Assembly (NCBI GenBank): GCA_963725315.1
Contig: CAVRYA010000002.1
Span: 1-64,000, forward strand
DNA length: 64,000 nucleotides
Origin: JBBRHQ01 sp963725315
Lineage (GTDB): Bacteria > Actinomycetota > Thermoleophilia > Solirubrobacterales > 70-9
Reading direction: 5' to 3'
Shown: positions 19,369-28,533 of the stretch, piece after piece
Position numbering within the stretch: position 1 is the stretch's first letter
Layout of the letters: the number at the start of each line of letters is the position of its first letter
Position numbers and translations under genes: made by a program
Notes under the pieces: generated by a model
Database searches by the model: none
What the model was told of the DNA's origin: nothing
The model's input: only the letters and a program-made list of their open reading frames with translations

Positions 19369-20154
19369 CTATGAGAGGTCCGGCGATCCCTGCTGCGGAG
19401 TCGAGGCTTCGGCGTGGAACCTCCTGGGGATCCGACCGGCGCGGCGCGCCTCGTATCCGGCCTCGACGGCACCGCGCATCGCGGCGGCCATCCGCACCGG
19501 CTCGGCGGCCCGGGAGACCGAGCTGGCCAGCAGCACCCCGTCGCATCCCAGCTCCATCGCCAGGGCTGCATCCGAGGCGGTGCCGATCCCGGCGTCGAGG
19601 ATCACCGGGACGCCCGCCTGCTCGACGATGATCGAGACGTTGTAGGGGTTGCGGATGCCGGCGCCGGAGCCGATCGGCGAGCCGAGCGGCATCACCGCGG
19701 CGCAGCCGGCCTGCTCGAGCCGGCGGGCGAGCACCGGATCGTCGTTGGTGTAGGGCAGCACGGTGAACCCCTCTCCGACCAGGGTCTCCGCCGCCTCGAC
19801 CAGCTCGACCGCGTCCGGCATCAGGGTCCGGTCGTCACCGATCACCTCGAGCTTCACCCAGTCGGTCTCCAGCGCCTCCCGCGCCAGCCGCGCGGTGCGC
19901 ACGGCGTCGCGGGCGGTGAAGCAGCCGGCGGTGTTGGGGAGGGCGAACAGCCCGAGGCGATCGAGCACCTCGACAACCGAGCCCTGCGCCAGCGGGTCCA
20001 CCCGGCGCATCGCGACGGTGACGATCTCGGTCCCGGACTCCTCCAGCGCGCGCTCCATCTGCTCCAGCGAGCGGAAGCCGCCGGTCCCGACGATCAGCCG
20101 CGAGCGCAGCTCCCGGCCGGCGATCTGACCAGCCCGGCCGGCCGACTCGACCAC
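19369..20154 (-). CDS. thiG: Thiazole synthase
   Basis: Makes the thiazole phosphate ring of thiamine from 1-deoxyxylulose phosphate, dehydroglycine and ThiS-thiocarboxylate. 261 residues, intact. 'SRLIVGTGGFRSLEQM' is the N-terminal strand. Lys in 'DWVKLEVIGDDRTLMPD' is the Schiff-base residue. 'PLGSPIGSGAGIRNPYNV' and 'VILDAGIGTASDAALAMELG' form the phosphate site. The GTG start at 20154 lies inside the 3' end of the thiS frame. Last gene of thiO-thiS-thiG. Confidence 0.93.
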   Translation of the reverse strand: MVESAGRAGQIAGRELRSRLIVGTGGFRSLEQMERALEESGTEIVTVAMRRVDPLAQGSVVEVLDRLGLFALPNTAGCFTARDAVRTARLAREALETDWVKLEVIGDDRTLMPDAVELVEAAETLVGEGFTVLPYTNDDPVLARRLEQAGCAAVMPLGSPIGSGAGIRNPYNVSIIVEQAGVPVILDAGIGTASDAALAMELGCDGVLLASSVSRAAEPVRMAAAMRGAVEAGYEARRAGRIPRRFHAEASTPQQGSPDLS

Positions 20155-20390
20155 GGGGCCTCGGGCGGGGAGTCCGAGGCCGCCTCCGCGCCGCCCTGGA
20201 TCGCCGCCAGCACCTCGATGCTCTGGCCCGGCGCCAGCGCCGTCGCCGCCCAGGCCGCGCGAGGCACGACCTCGCCGTCGAGGGCGACCGCGACGCCGCG
20301 TCCCTCGACGGCCCCGCTGGCGCGGACCGCGTCCTCGACGCTCGCCCCCTCGGGCAGCTCGAGCGGCTCGCCGTTCAGCTCGACCCTCAC
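20094..20390 (-). CDS. thiS: Sulfur carrier protein ThiS with an odd C-terminal extension
   Basis: The ubiquitin-like core is complete from 'MRVELNGEPLELPEGASVED' to 'GQSIEVLAAIQGG', residues 66-67 being the Gly-Gly that is adenylated and thiocarboxylated. In a working ThiS these must be the last residues. Here the frame runs on for 31 codons, overlapping thiG in another frame. Either a base error has removed the stop (core would then be 20190-20390) or the real gene is a ThiS-ThiG fusion broken by an indel. Its ATG overlaps the thiO stop by four bases (ATGA). Confidence 0.85.
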   Translation of the reverse strand: MRVELNGEPLELPEGASVEDAVRASGAVEGRGVAVALDGEVVPRAAWAATALAPGQSIEVLAAIQGGAEAASDSPPEAPWSSRPAGLVRSPAGSCARG

Positions 20391-21487
20391 GCCGCCACCC
20401 CCGCGCCGACCAGGAGCCGCGCCACCCGCTCGGCCGTCAGCGGCGCGAGCAGGACGCCGTTTCGGTGGTGACCGGTCGCCAGCACCAGGCCCTCCAGCGC
20501 CCCCGGGCCGATGATCGGCAGGTTGTCGGGCGTCCCCGGGCGCAGGCCGGCCACGGCGTCCTTGAGCTCGAGCTCGGCGATCTCGGGCAGCAGGCGGTAG
20601 GCCTCTCGCAGCAGCTCGTGGACGCCGCCGGCGGTGACCCGGGTGTCGAAGCCCTGCTCCTCCATCGTCGCCCCGACGATCAGCCGCCCGTCGTTCCGGG
20701 GCACCAGGTAGACGCGTTCGGAGGCGACGATCCGGCCGCAGATCGGCTCGGCCACACCCGCCAGCTCCAGGACCTGGCCCTTGACGGGCGTACCGGCGGC
20801 CGAGCCTCGGCCGGCAGCCAGGGCGCCTGGCCCGACCAGGCGCCGGTCGCCAGGACCACCGCTCCCGCGCGCAGCTCTCCCGCCCCGGTCACCACTCCCT
20901 CGATCCGCCCGCCGCTGATCAGGCTCCGCTCGATCTCGCTGCCGGCGATCAGCTCGACGCCCTCGGCGAGCGCCGCCGCGAGCAGGGCCTCGGCCAGTGC
21001 CCGCGGATCGACCACCGCGTCGCCCGGGGACGTGGATCCCGCCGTGGAGCGACGGCGAGAGGCCGGGTTCGAGCCGGCGGCACTCGCGCGGGGAGAGGCG
21101 CTCGGTGGCGAAACCGAGCGAGCGCTGGAGCTCCTGGGTACGCTCGAGCTCCGCCGCCTCGTCGCGGTCGAGGGCGACGTGCAGCGCCGCCGCAGCGCGC
21201 GTAGCCGACCTCGAGCCCGGTGGCCCGCTCGAGCTCCTCGACGAAGTCCGGATAGAGATCCGCGCTCGCGGTGGTCATCTCCAGGAGGCGGCGCTCGCCG
21301 AAGTCGAGCTCGCCGACCGGAGCGAGCATTCCCGCCGCCACCCGGGTCGCCCGGCGGCCGGGCGGGCGCGGTCCACCAGAGCGACGCCGGCGCCCTCGCG
21401 GGCAGCGCGCCAGGCGCAGGCGAGGCCGATCACGCCGGCGCCGGCGATGATCGCGTCGTAGCTCTGCTTCTTCTGTGGTGCGTGCAC
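20387..21487 (-). CDS. thiO: Glycine oxidase ThiO, several frameshifts
   Basis: A FAD enzyme of the DAAO family that oxidises glycine to the imine used by ThiG. The start is taken as GTG 21487, which has AAGGAG just upstream. The Rossmann segment 'YDAIIAGAGVIGLACAWRAA' is in the first frame. 'MAAGMLAPVGELDFGERRLL' follows in a second, 'MVDPRALAEALLAAALAEGV' in a third, and the end 'GHHRNGVLLAPLTAERVARL' (the family GHxRNGILLAP motif) in a fourth piece. Breaks lie near 21,345, 21,190, 21,020 and 20,800. The 1,101-base span and complete motif set indicate a normal gene with base errors. Controlled by the TPP riboswitch upstream. Confidence 0.85.
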
Positions 21488-21504
21488 CTCGCTCCTTCGG
21501 AGCC

Positions 21505-21605
21505 GTGCCACGGGACTCCCTGCGCCGGCATTACCCGGATCAGGTTCGTACGGTCGGCGGCGCCGTAGCCGCCCTCTCAGCCCGTGGCTGGCGGGCTCCC
21601 GTCAC
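21505..21605 (-). promoter_or_regulatory. TPP (thiamine pyrophosphate) riboswitch
   Basis: On the minus strand the conserved core elements appear in order: GGGAGCCCG, then CTGAGAGGGCGG (pyrimidine-sensing helix), then CCGTACGAACCTGATCC, then GGGTAATGCCGGCGCAGGGA (pyrophosphate-sensing helix). These are the diagnostic THI-box sequences. It ends about 18 bases before the thiO start, so it probably hides the ribosome-binding site or terminates transcription of thiO-thiS-thiG when TPP is plentiful. Confidence 0.95.
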
Positions 21606-21689
21606 CGAAAATCCTACCCGCAGCGGCCCGGTTTCGCGCAGGGCGGCGATAATCGGTCCGTGCCCGCTCCCGTCCAAGCGCCGCTCACG

Positions 21690-22376
21690 ATGAGCCTGGC
21701 GAGGCCCGGATGCCGCCGGTCCGCTGCGCCGTGAGCGCCTGCGCACCGCGCGCCTGTATTTCGTCTGCGAGGCGGCGCCCCGGGCGGCGAGGATCCCGGA
21801 GCCGCTGCTGCGGGCGGCCCTGACCGGCGGCGTCGACATCGTCCAGCTCCGCGACAAGGAGGCGACCCGCGGCACCCTGCGAGATCGCCGGCCAGACCTT
21901 TCGCCGCCTCTGCGACACCTACAGCGCGCTGTTCATCGTCAACGACGATCCCAGCCTGGCCCGCGCCTGCGACGCCGACGGGGTCCATGTCGGCCAGGAC
22001 GACGTCGCCGTCGCCGAGGCGCGCGAGATCCTCGGCCCCGACGCGATCATCGGCCTCTCGACCCACTCCGAGCAGCAGATCGCCGACGCCGAGGGGGTCG
22101 ACTACATCAGCGTCGGCCCGGTCTGGGAGACGCCGACCAAGGAGGGACGTCCCGGCGGTCGGCCTCGAGCTGGTCCGCTTCGCCGCCGAGAATTCGCGCT
22201 TCCCCTTCTACGCGATCGGAGGGATCGACCCCGGCGAGGGCGCCGGAGGTCGTGGAGGCAGGCGCGTCGCGTCTCTGCGTGGTGCGAGCGATCCGCGATG
22301 CCGAAGGACCCGGGAGGCGGTGGCGGCGGCCCTGCGCCGGGCCTTCTCGGACAGGGAGATCGCTCCCGGTGGCTGA
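21690..22376 (+). CDS. thiE: Thiamine-phosphate synthase, several frameshifts
   Basis: Joins the pyrimidine and thiazole moieties to thiamine phosphate. Motifs in order are 'RTARLYFVCEAAPRAARIPE', 'GGVDIVQLRDKEATRGTL', 'LFIVNDDPSLARACDADGVH', 'VGQDDVAVAEAREILGPDAI', 'IGLSTHSEQQIADAEGVDYI', 'SVGPVWETPTKEGR' and 'FYAIGGID'. The frame changes near 21,708, 21,890, 22,145 and 22,240. The ATG at 21690 gives a sensible N-terminus once one G is removed from the run at 21,709. It is transcribed away from the riboswitch and so lies outside the thiO operon. Its stop region overlaps the next gene's GTG. Confidence 0.85.
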
Positions 22377-22911
22377 CCGCGAGCGCAAGCGAGACGAGCG
22401 TCGCAAGCGAAAGCAGCGCTCCGGCCGGGCGACGAGCGACGCCGGGCCGGACGCGATGCAGCGCGGCTACGCCAAGGCCGAGGAGCGAAACCGCGAGGCG
22501 CGCGAGGCACTGCGCCCCCTGGACCAGGACGAGCGGCCGGCCGTGGTCACGGTCGGCGCCTGCTTCGCGGCGCTGATCGCGATCGTCTTCTGGGTCTCGG
22601 GCGCCGTCGCCCTGCTCAGCGACGCCACCGTGAACGGCAAGCAGCCGAACCCGGCGCCGCTGGCGCTGTTCGCGCTGATCATGAGCGCGATGGCCTGGGG
22701 AATGTGGAAGGCCCGCTACTGGGCCGTGCTCGGCTTCCAGATGCTGCTGGTGCTGTTCCTGCTCGCCGCAGTCGCCGGGATCGTCAACGCCAACACCTGG
22801 CTGCAGATCGCCGGCACGACGCTGCTGATCGTCGCCGCGGGCACTCTCTTCTTCTTCATGGTCAAGGCGCTGGCGCGGATCCAGATGCCCGAGCGCCCCG
22901 GTCAGCGCTGA
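22369..22911 (+). CDS. Hypothetical four-helix membrane protein
   Basis: 180 residues from GTG 22369, overlapping the thiE stop by eight bases. The first ~55 residues are strongly basic then mixed-charge ('DRERKRDERRKRKQRSG'). Four hydrophobic helices follow: 'VVTVGACFAALIAIVFWVSG', 'LALFALIMSAMAWGMWKARY', 'VLGFQMLLVLFLLAAVAGIV' and 'TLLIVAAGTLFFFMVKALAR'. It resembles uncharacterised actinobacterial membrane proteins encoded next to central-metabolism operons. No catalytic motif is visible. Confidence 0.75.
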   Translation: MADRERKRDERRKRKQRSGRATSDAGPDAMQRGYAKAEERNREAREALRPLDQDERPAVVTVGACFAALIAIVFWVSGAVALLSDATVNGKQPNPAPLALFALIMSAMAWGMWKARYWAVLGFQMLLVLFLLAAVAGIVNANTWLQIAGTTLLIVAAGTLFFFMVKALARIQMPERPGQR

Positions 22912-22939
22912 TCGGTCGCGTCCGATAGGCTCGCGCCCG

Positions 22940-24308
22940 ATGGCAGACTCCTTCGACGTGATCGTGATCGGCGGCGGTCCGGGCGGCTACGTCGCGGCGA
23001 TCCGCTCGGCCCAGCTCGGCCGCAGGACCGCCGTGGTCGAGCGCGACAAGCCGGGGGGCCGCTGCCTCAACTACGCCTGCATCCCGGCGAAGACGATGCT
23101 GCACACCGCCGAGCTGCTCGACCAGGCTCGCAACAGCGCCGAGCTGGGGCTGGTGGTCGAGGGGGCATCGCTCGACTGGAAGGCGCTCGGCAAGCGCCGC
23201 ACCAAGGTCTCCGAGTCGCTCGCCGGCGGCGTGAAGATGCTCTGGGACAAGGAGCAAGGTCGAGATGGTCGCCGGCCAGGGATCGCTGACCGCGGACGGC
23301 AACGTCGAGGTCGACGGGCAGACCCATGAGGCCGGCAGCGTCGTCCTGGCCACCGGCTCGGTGGCGCTGCCGATCCCCGGCGTCGAGTTCTCCGATCGGG
23401 TCGTCGACACCTGGGGCGCCTGGTCGCTGCCCGAGCAGCCGAAGAAGATCGCCGTCGTCGGGGCCGGCGCCTCGGGCTCGGAGATCGCCTCCGCATACGG
23501 ACGCTACGGCACCGAGGTGCTGCTGATCGAGATGCTCCCCCAGATCCTCCCGGCCGAGGACAAGGACATCGTCAGGGTCGTCGAGCGGGCCTTCAAGAAG
23601 CAGAACATCACCATCTCCACCGGCACCCCGGTCGAGAACGTCGAGGTGGGCAAGAAGTCGGTGAAGCTGAGCTACGGCGACCAGACGGCGGAGGTCGACT
23701 ATCTCTGCATCGCCGGGGGTCGCGCCCCTGACGTCGAGGGACTGGGGCTGGCCGAGGCCGGGGTCGAGACCGAGGAGAACGGGCGAATCCGGATCGACGA
23801 GTTCCAGAAGACGAGCAACGACAAGGTCTACGCGATCGGCGACCTGGTCCGGGGCCCGGCGCTCGCTCACAAGGCAAGCGAGGAGGGCGTGGTCGCGGTC
23901 GAGCACGCCTCCGGCGCTCCCACCCACCCGGTGGACATCGACCTGGTCGCGGGGGCGACCTTCTGCCATCCGCAGGTCGCCAGCGTCGGGCTGACCGAGG
24001 AGGCGGCGAAGGAGGCCGGGCTCGACGTCAAGGTCGGCAGGATGAAGCTCGGGGGCGTCGGCGCCGCCACCGTCTACGACGATCGCGACGGGATCGTCAA
24101 GCTGGTGGTCGACTCCGGCTACGGAGAGATCGTCGGCGCCCACGTGGTCGGCAACCGGGCCTGCGACATGATCTCCGAGCTGGTCGCGGTGATGGCGCTC
24201 GAGGGTGGCTACGAGGAGCTGGCGCGGATCGTCCACCCCCACCCGACGATCTCCGAGGCGGTGCTCGACGCCGCCCGCGCGGTCGATGGCTGGGCAATCC
24301 ACGCCTGA
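22940..24308 (+). CDS. lpdA: Dihydrolipoamide dehydrogenase (E3), one frameshift
   Basis: Re-oxidises the lipoyl groups of E2 with FAD and NAD+. The N-terminus 'FDVIVIGGGPGGYVAAIRSA' is the FAD site. The redox disulfide is in 'GGRCLNYACIPAKTML' (C-x4-C, with Arg and Tyr-Ala in place of the common Thr and Val-Gly). The NAD site is 'KIAVVGAGASGSEIASAYG', 'KVYAIGDLVRGPALAHKASE' is the second FAD contact, and the active-site His pair is in 'RIVHPHPTISE'. A single extra base near 23,256 splits the gene; the span is 3n+1. The ATG start is 22940. A TAGGCT -10-like element just upstream suggests a near-leaderless promoter. Confidence 0.92.
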
Positions 24309-24325
24309 AGGGTGGCGCAGGATCA

Positions 24326-24913
24326 GTGGCCGTTTTTTACTTCGACCTCGGGTCGCCGTACGCGTATCTCGCCGCGGAGCGGATCAGCTGGCTGTTCTCC
24401 GAGGCGGAGCTGGAGCAGCCCGAGTGGCGGCCGATCCTGCTCGGCGGCCTCTTCCGGCGCTTCGGGCGCGACTCCTGGGCCAACGGGCCCGCGCGCGCCG
24501 CGGGGATGGCCGAGGTCGGAGCGCCGCGCCTCCTCCTACGGGCTGCCACCGGTCGGTGGCCCAACCCATGGCCCGGCAACACCCTGCTGGCGATGCGCGC
24601 CGCCACCTTCGCCAAGCAGACGGGGCGCACCGTCTCCTTCGCCCTGGCCGCCTTCCGCCAGGCCTTCGCGGCGGGGCTCGACCTGAGCGAGGCGGACGAC
24701 GTGTTGATCGCAGCCGCCGCCTGCGAGCTGCATCCGAGGGCGCTGCTGAAGGCGACCGAGACCGCCGCCGTGAAGGAGGAGCTGAAGGCGGCAACCGAGG
24801 CGGCCGGGGACCTCGGTGTGCGTGGAGTTCCAAGCCTCCTGGTCGGCGATCAGGTGTTCTGGGGCGACGACCTGCTCGAGCAGGGAGCCGCGGCAGCCGC
24901 GCGAGCCGCCTGA
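24326..24913 (+). CDS. DsbA-family / 2-hydroxychromene-2-carboxylate isomerase-like protein, with an internal garbled stretch
   Basis: A thioredoxin-fold protein of ~195 residues. It opens 'VFYFDLGSPYAYLAAERIS' and ends 'GVRGVPSLLVGDQVFWGDDL', both typical of the HCCA isomerase/DsbA-like group. There is no CxxC; the position reads 'DLGSPYAY', as in the isomerases. Residues ~55-70 ('GAPRLLLRAATG') do not fit. Bases 24,508-24,550 read in another frame give 'ERRASSYGLPPV', so an extra G and a missing base compensate each other. It sits between lpdA and E1 alpha in the dehydrogenase operon. A role in thiol chemistry is possible but unproven. Confidence 0.75.
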   Translation: MAVFYFDLGSPYAYLAAERISWLFSEAELEQPEWRPILLGGLFRRFGRDSWANGPARAAGMAEVGAPRLLLRAATGRWPNPWPGNTLLAMRAATFAKQTGRTVSFALAAFRQAFAAGLDLSEADDVLIAAAACELHPRALLKATETAAVKEELKAATEAAGDLGVRGVPSLLVGDQVFWGDDLLEQGAAAAARAA

Positions 24914-24934
24914 GATAAGGTGGCCAGGAGAGTC

Positions 24935-26162
24935 TTGGCCGATCAGAACAGCACGAAGCACGACCTGCCGGAAGCGGCCACCTGCTACGAGCTGCTCGAG
25001 CAGATGGCGCTGATCCGGCGCTTCGAGGAGGAGGCGGGGAGGCAGTATCAGAAGGCCAAGGCGGGGGGGTTCCTGCACCTGGCAATCGGTGAGGAGGCGA
25101 CGATCGTCGGCACCGTCTCGGTGATGCGCGACGAGGATTACCTGATCGGGACCTACCGCACTCACGGGCACGCGATCGCCCGCGGTACCCATCCCAACAA
25201 CGTGATGGCCGAGCTGTTCGGCCGGGTCGACGGGACGCAGCGGCGGCCGGGGCGGGTCGATGCACATCTTCGATCTCGAGAACCGCTTCATGGGGGGCTA
25301 CGGGATCGTCGGCGGCAACCTGCCGCTCGCCGCCGGCCTCGGCCTCGCCGCCGACTACCGCGGCACCGATGCGGTCACCGTCTGCATGTTCGGCGACGGC
25401 GCCTCGAACGCCGGCAACTTCGGCGAGACGATGAACCTGGCGGCGCTGTGGAGCCTGCCGGTCGTCTTCCTGGTCGAGAACAACCTCTACGGGATGGGCA
25501 CATCGGTGGAGCGCCACTCCGCCCAGACCGACCTCTCGAAGAAGGCCGAGGGCTACGGGGTCCCGGGGCAGCGGATCGACGGCATGGACGTTCTCGCGGT
25601 CCGAGAGGGCGTCGCCGAGCACATCCGCATCGCCCGCGAGGAGCGCCGTCCGACCCTGGTCGAGGCCTTCACCTATCGCTTCCGCGGCCACTCGGCGGCC
25701 GACCCCGAGGTCTACCGCGAGAAGAAGGAGGTCGAGGAGTGGCGGACCAAGGACCCGATCGAGAGCTTCGCCGCCCGCTGCGTCGCCGAGGGTGTGCTCG
25801 AGGTCTCCGACGTCGAGGAGATCAGAGCCCGCGCCGAGAAGACCGTGATGGCGGCGGTCGAGTTCGCCGACAACTCGCCGGAGCCGCCGCTCGACAGCCT
25901 CTACGACAACCTCTACGTGGTCAGCGACACGATGGGCTGGTACGCGGTCGACGAGCGCACCCCCGAGCCCCATCGAGGCGAGCGCGAGGCGGAGGCCTCG
26001 GACAGCGCCAAGGAACTGGCCGAGGCCGGGGCGGCACACGGCGGGCAGCCCGCAGCGCCGCGCCCCAACCCGGCCAAGGAGGGCGACGTGGCGATCGGCG
26101 TGGAGCCCGAGGTGGCCGCCGAGGCCACCGACGTCGAGTTCGAGGAAGAGACTTACCGATGA
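24935..26162 (+). CDS. pdhA: Pyruvate/2-oxo acid dehydrogenase E1 alpha subunit, one frameshift
   Basis: A thiamine-diphosphate decarboxylase subunit. The TPP motif runs from 'CMFGDGASNAGNFGETMN' to 'VVFLVENNLYGMG' (GDG...NN). 'YRTHGHAIARG' and 'TYRFRGHSAADPE' are the active-site His segments and phosphorylation-loop equivalents. The frame shifts near 25,250, just before 'SMHIFDLENRFMGGYGIVGG', by one extra base. The start is probably TTG 24935 with AGGAGA before it; GTG 24920 is also possible. The protein carries ~75 residues of Ala/Glu-rich tail after the usual end ('LYDNLYVV'), which is unusual for this subunit. Pyruvate is the likeliest substrate because lpd, E2 and lipoate genes flank it, but branched-chain oxo acids cannot be excluded. 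Confidence 0.9.
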
Positions 26163-26211
26163 CCCCGGCAACCCCGCCGCCCCCGGACGCGAAGCCGAGG
26201 AGGCGGCGGGC

Positions 26212-27210
26212 ATGAGTTCCATGCGAATGCGGGAGGCGTTGCGCGACGCGATGGCCGAGGAGATGCGACGCGACGAGTCGGTGTTCGTGATGGGCGAGGA
26301 CGTCGGCGTCTTCCAGGGCGCCTTCAAGGTGACCGAGGGACTGCTGGACGAGTTCGGGGAGCGCCGGGTGCGCGACACGCCGATCTCCGAGAACACGATT
26401 GTCGGCATGGGCGTCGGGGCCGCGATGGGCGGGCTGCGACCGGTGGTCGAGTTGATGACGATCAACTTCTCCCTGCTCGCCTTCGACATGATCATCAACC
26501 ACGCCGCCTCGATCCCCTACATGTTCGCCGGCAGGGTCCGGGTGCCGATGGTGATCCGGATGCCGGGAGGCGGCGGGCACCAGCTCGGCCCCACCCACTC
26601 GCACAGCTTCGAGGCGATGTTCCTCCAGGTCCCCGGGCTGCTCGTCGCCTGTCCCTCGACCCCGGCGGACGGCAAGGCGTTGCTGAAGGCGGCGATCCGC
26701 GATGACAACCCGGTGGTCTTCATCGAGCACGAGACGCTGTACGGCTCACGCGGCGAGGTCCCCGAGGACGGTGAGAAGCTTCTCCGCTTCGGCGAGGCGG
26801 CGGTTCGCAAGGAGGGCTCCGACGTGACTGTGATCGGGATCCTGAAGATGGCGCTGGTCGCGGAGCGTGCCGCCAAGCAGCTCTCGCACGAGCACGGGGT
26901 CGAGGCGGAGGTGATCGACCCGCGCACCCTGCGTCCCCTCGACCTCGACACGATCCTCGAGTCGGTGCGGAAGACCAACCGGGTGGTGATCATCGAGGAG
27001 GGCTGGCCCCACGGCGGGGTCGGGGCGAACCTGGCGACGCTGATCACCGAGCAGGCCTTTGACTACCTCGACGCCCCGGTGCAGCGGATCACCGGCGCCG
27101 ACGTGCCGATGCCCTACTCGAAGCGGCTCGAGCAGGCCGCGATGCCCCACGAGGAGCACGTTGTCGAGGCGGCGCTGGCGACCTGGAGGGCGCGACGTGA
27201 CGAAGCGTGA
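26212..27210 (+). CDS. pdhB: Pyruvate/2-oxo acid dehydrogenase E1 beta subunit
   Basis: 332 residues, intact. 'MREALRDAMAEEMRRDESVF' and 'VMGEDVGVFQGAFKVTEGLL' form the N-terminal TPP-facing part. 'RDTPISENTIVGMGVGAAMG', 'MPGGGGHQLGPTHSHSFEAM' (catalytic His region) and the C-terminal transketolase-C domain 'VIDPRTLRPLDLDTILESV' follow. The GAGGAGGCGG ribosome-binding site sits just before ATG 26212. It forms the alpha2beta2 E1 with the preceding gene product. Confidence 0.94.
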   Translation: MSSMRMREALRDAMAEEMRRDESVFVMGEDVGVFQGAFKVTEGLLDEFGERRVRDTPISENTIVGMGVGAAMGGLRPVVELMTINFSLLAFDMIINHAASIPYMFAGRVRVPMVIRMPGGGGHQLGPTHSHSFEAMFLQVPGLLVACPSTPADGKALLKAAIRDDNPVVFIEHETLYGSRGEVPEDGEKLLRFGEAAVRKEGSDVTVIGILKMALVAERAAKQLSHEHGVEAEVIDPRTLRPLDLDTILESVRKTNRVVIIEEGWPHGGVGANLATLITEQAFDYLDAPVQRITGADVPMPYSKRLEQAAMPHEEHVVEAALATWRARRDEA

Positions 27211-27261
27211 GCAGGGTGGGCACCACCACGGCATCCCCGGACGCCGCGCCGAGGAGATGCC

Positions 27262-28533
27262 GTGATTGATGTCGTCATGCCGCGGCTCTCCGACTCGATG
27301 GAGGAGGGGACGATCCTGCGCTGGATCAAGTCGGTCGGCGACGAGGTCTCTGTCGGCGAGGAGCTGGTCGAGATCGAGACCGACAAGGCGAACATGGTCT
27401 ACGAGTCGGATGCCGCCGGGACGCTGATCGAGCTGGTCGCAGACGAAGGGGCGACGCTGCCGATCGGAGAGGTGATCGCCCGGGTCGGCGAGGCAGGCGA
27501 GGAGCCCCAGGGCAAGGGGACGGCGGCCGAGGCCTCCGAGCGACCGGGAACGGCGGCGAGCCGCCGAGCGCGGCGCCGGCGCCGGCGGTGACCGCCGAGG
27601 CGCCCGCTGCCGCGCCAGAGCCTGCGGGCGACGCCGCCACGGGGGACGGCCGGGTCAAGGCCTCGCCGATCGCCCGCCGGATCGCCGCCGATAAGGGACT
27701 CGACCTGACTGCGCTGCAGGGCTCGGGCCCCGGCGGCCGGATCGTCAAGGCCGACGTGGAGAAGGCGAGGCGCCCGCGCAGGCCCCGGAGACGCCCGCCG
27801 CGCCGGTCGCCGTTGCGGCCGAGTCGCCGGAGACCGCGAAGGGCACGACCACCCACGAGGAACTGACCAAGTTGCAGGCGACCGTGGCGCGGCGAATGGC
27901 CGAGTCGAAGGCGATGGCGCCGCACTTCTACTTGCAGGCCTCGATCGACATGAGCCGCTGCGTCGAGGCGCGGTCGTCGATCAAGGCCGCCGCCGCCGAG
28001 GGCGAGGTCGTGCCCTCGTTCAACGACATGGTGGTCAAGGCCTGCCGCGCTGGCGCTGCGCGAGTACCCGCGCGCCAACGGCGCCTATCGCGACGGGCGC
28101 TTCGAGCTCTACTCGCGGGTCAACGTCGGCGTCGCCGTCGCCGGCCAGGACGCCCTGGTGGTGCCGACGGTTTTCGACGCCGATCTCAAGGGGCTGCGCC
28201 AGATCGCCTCCGAGACGCGCGTCCTGGCGACGCGGGTGCGCGATGGTCAGATCACCCCGCCGGAGCTCTCCGGCGGCACCTTCACCGTCTCCAACCTCGG
28301 CATGTTCGGAATCGAGAACTTCGCCGCGGTGATCAATACGCCGCAGGCCGGGATCCTCGCGGTCGGGGCGATCACCGAGACCCCCGTCGTCCGCGAGGGC
28401 GAGATCACAACCGCGCATCTGATGGCGGTCACCCTGGCCTGCGATCACCGGATCCTCTACGGCGTCAGACGGGGCTGAGTTCCTGGCGAGGATCAGGACG
28501 CTGCTCGAGGAGCCGGTCTCCCTTGCGCTCTGA
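27262..28533 (+). CDS. pdhC: Dihydrolipoamide acyltransferase (E2), several frameshifts
   Basis: The domains appear in order. The lipoyl domain (residues 1-75) has the lipoylated Lys in 'EIETDKANMVYESDAAG'. An Ala/Glu/Pro linker follows. The E1/E3-binding domain is 'VKASPIARRIAADKGLDLTA'. The catalytic core shows 'PHFYLQASIDMSRCVEARSS', 'FTVSNLGMFGIENFAAVINT' and 'ACDHRILYGVDGAEF' (catalytic His). Breaks lie near 27,580, 27,775, 28,050 and 28,470; removing an A at 28,473 restores the DHR...DG end and the stop at 28533. The start is GTG 27262 with GAGGAG upstream. One lipoyl domain only. Confidence 0.9.
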
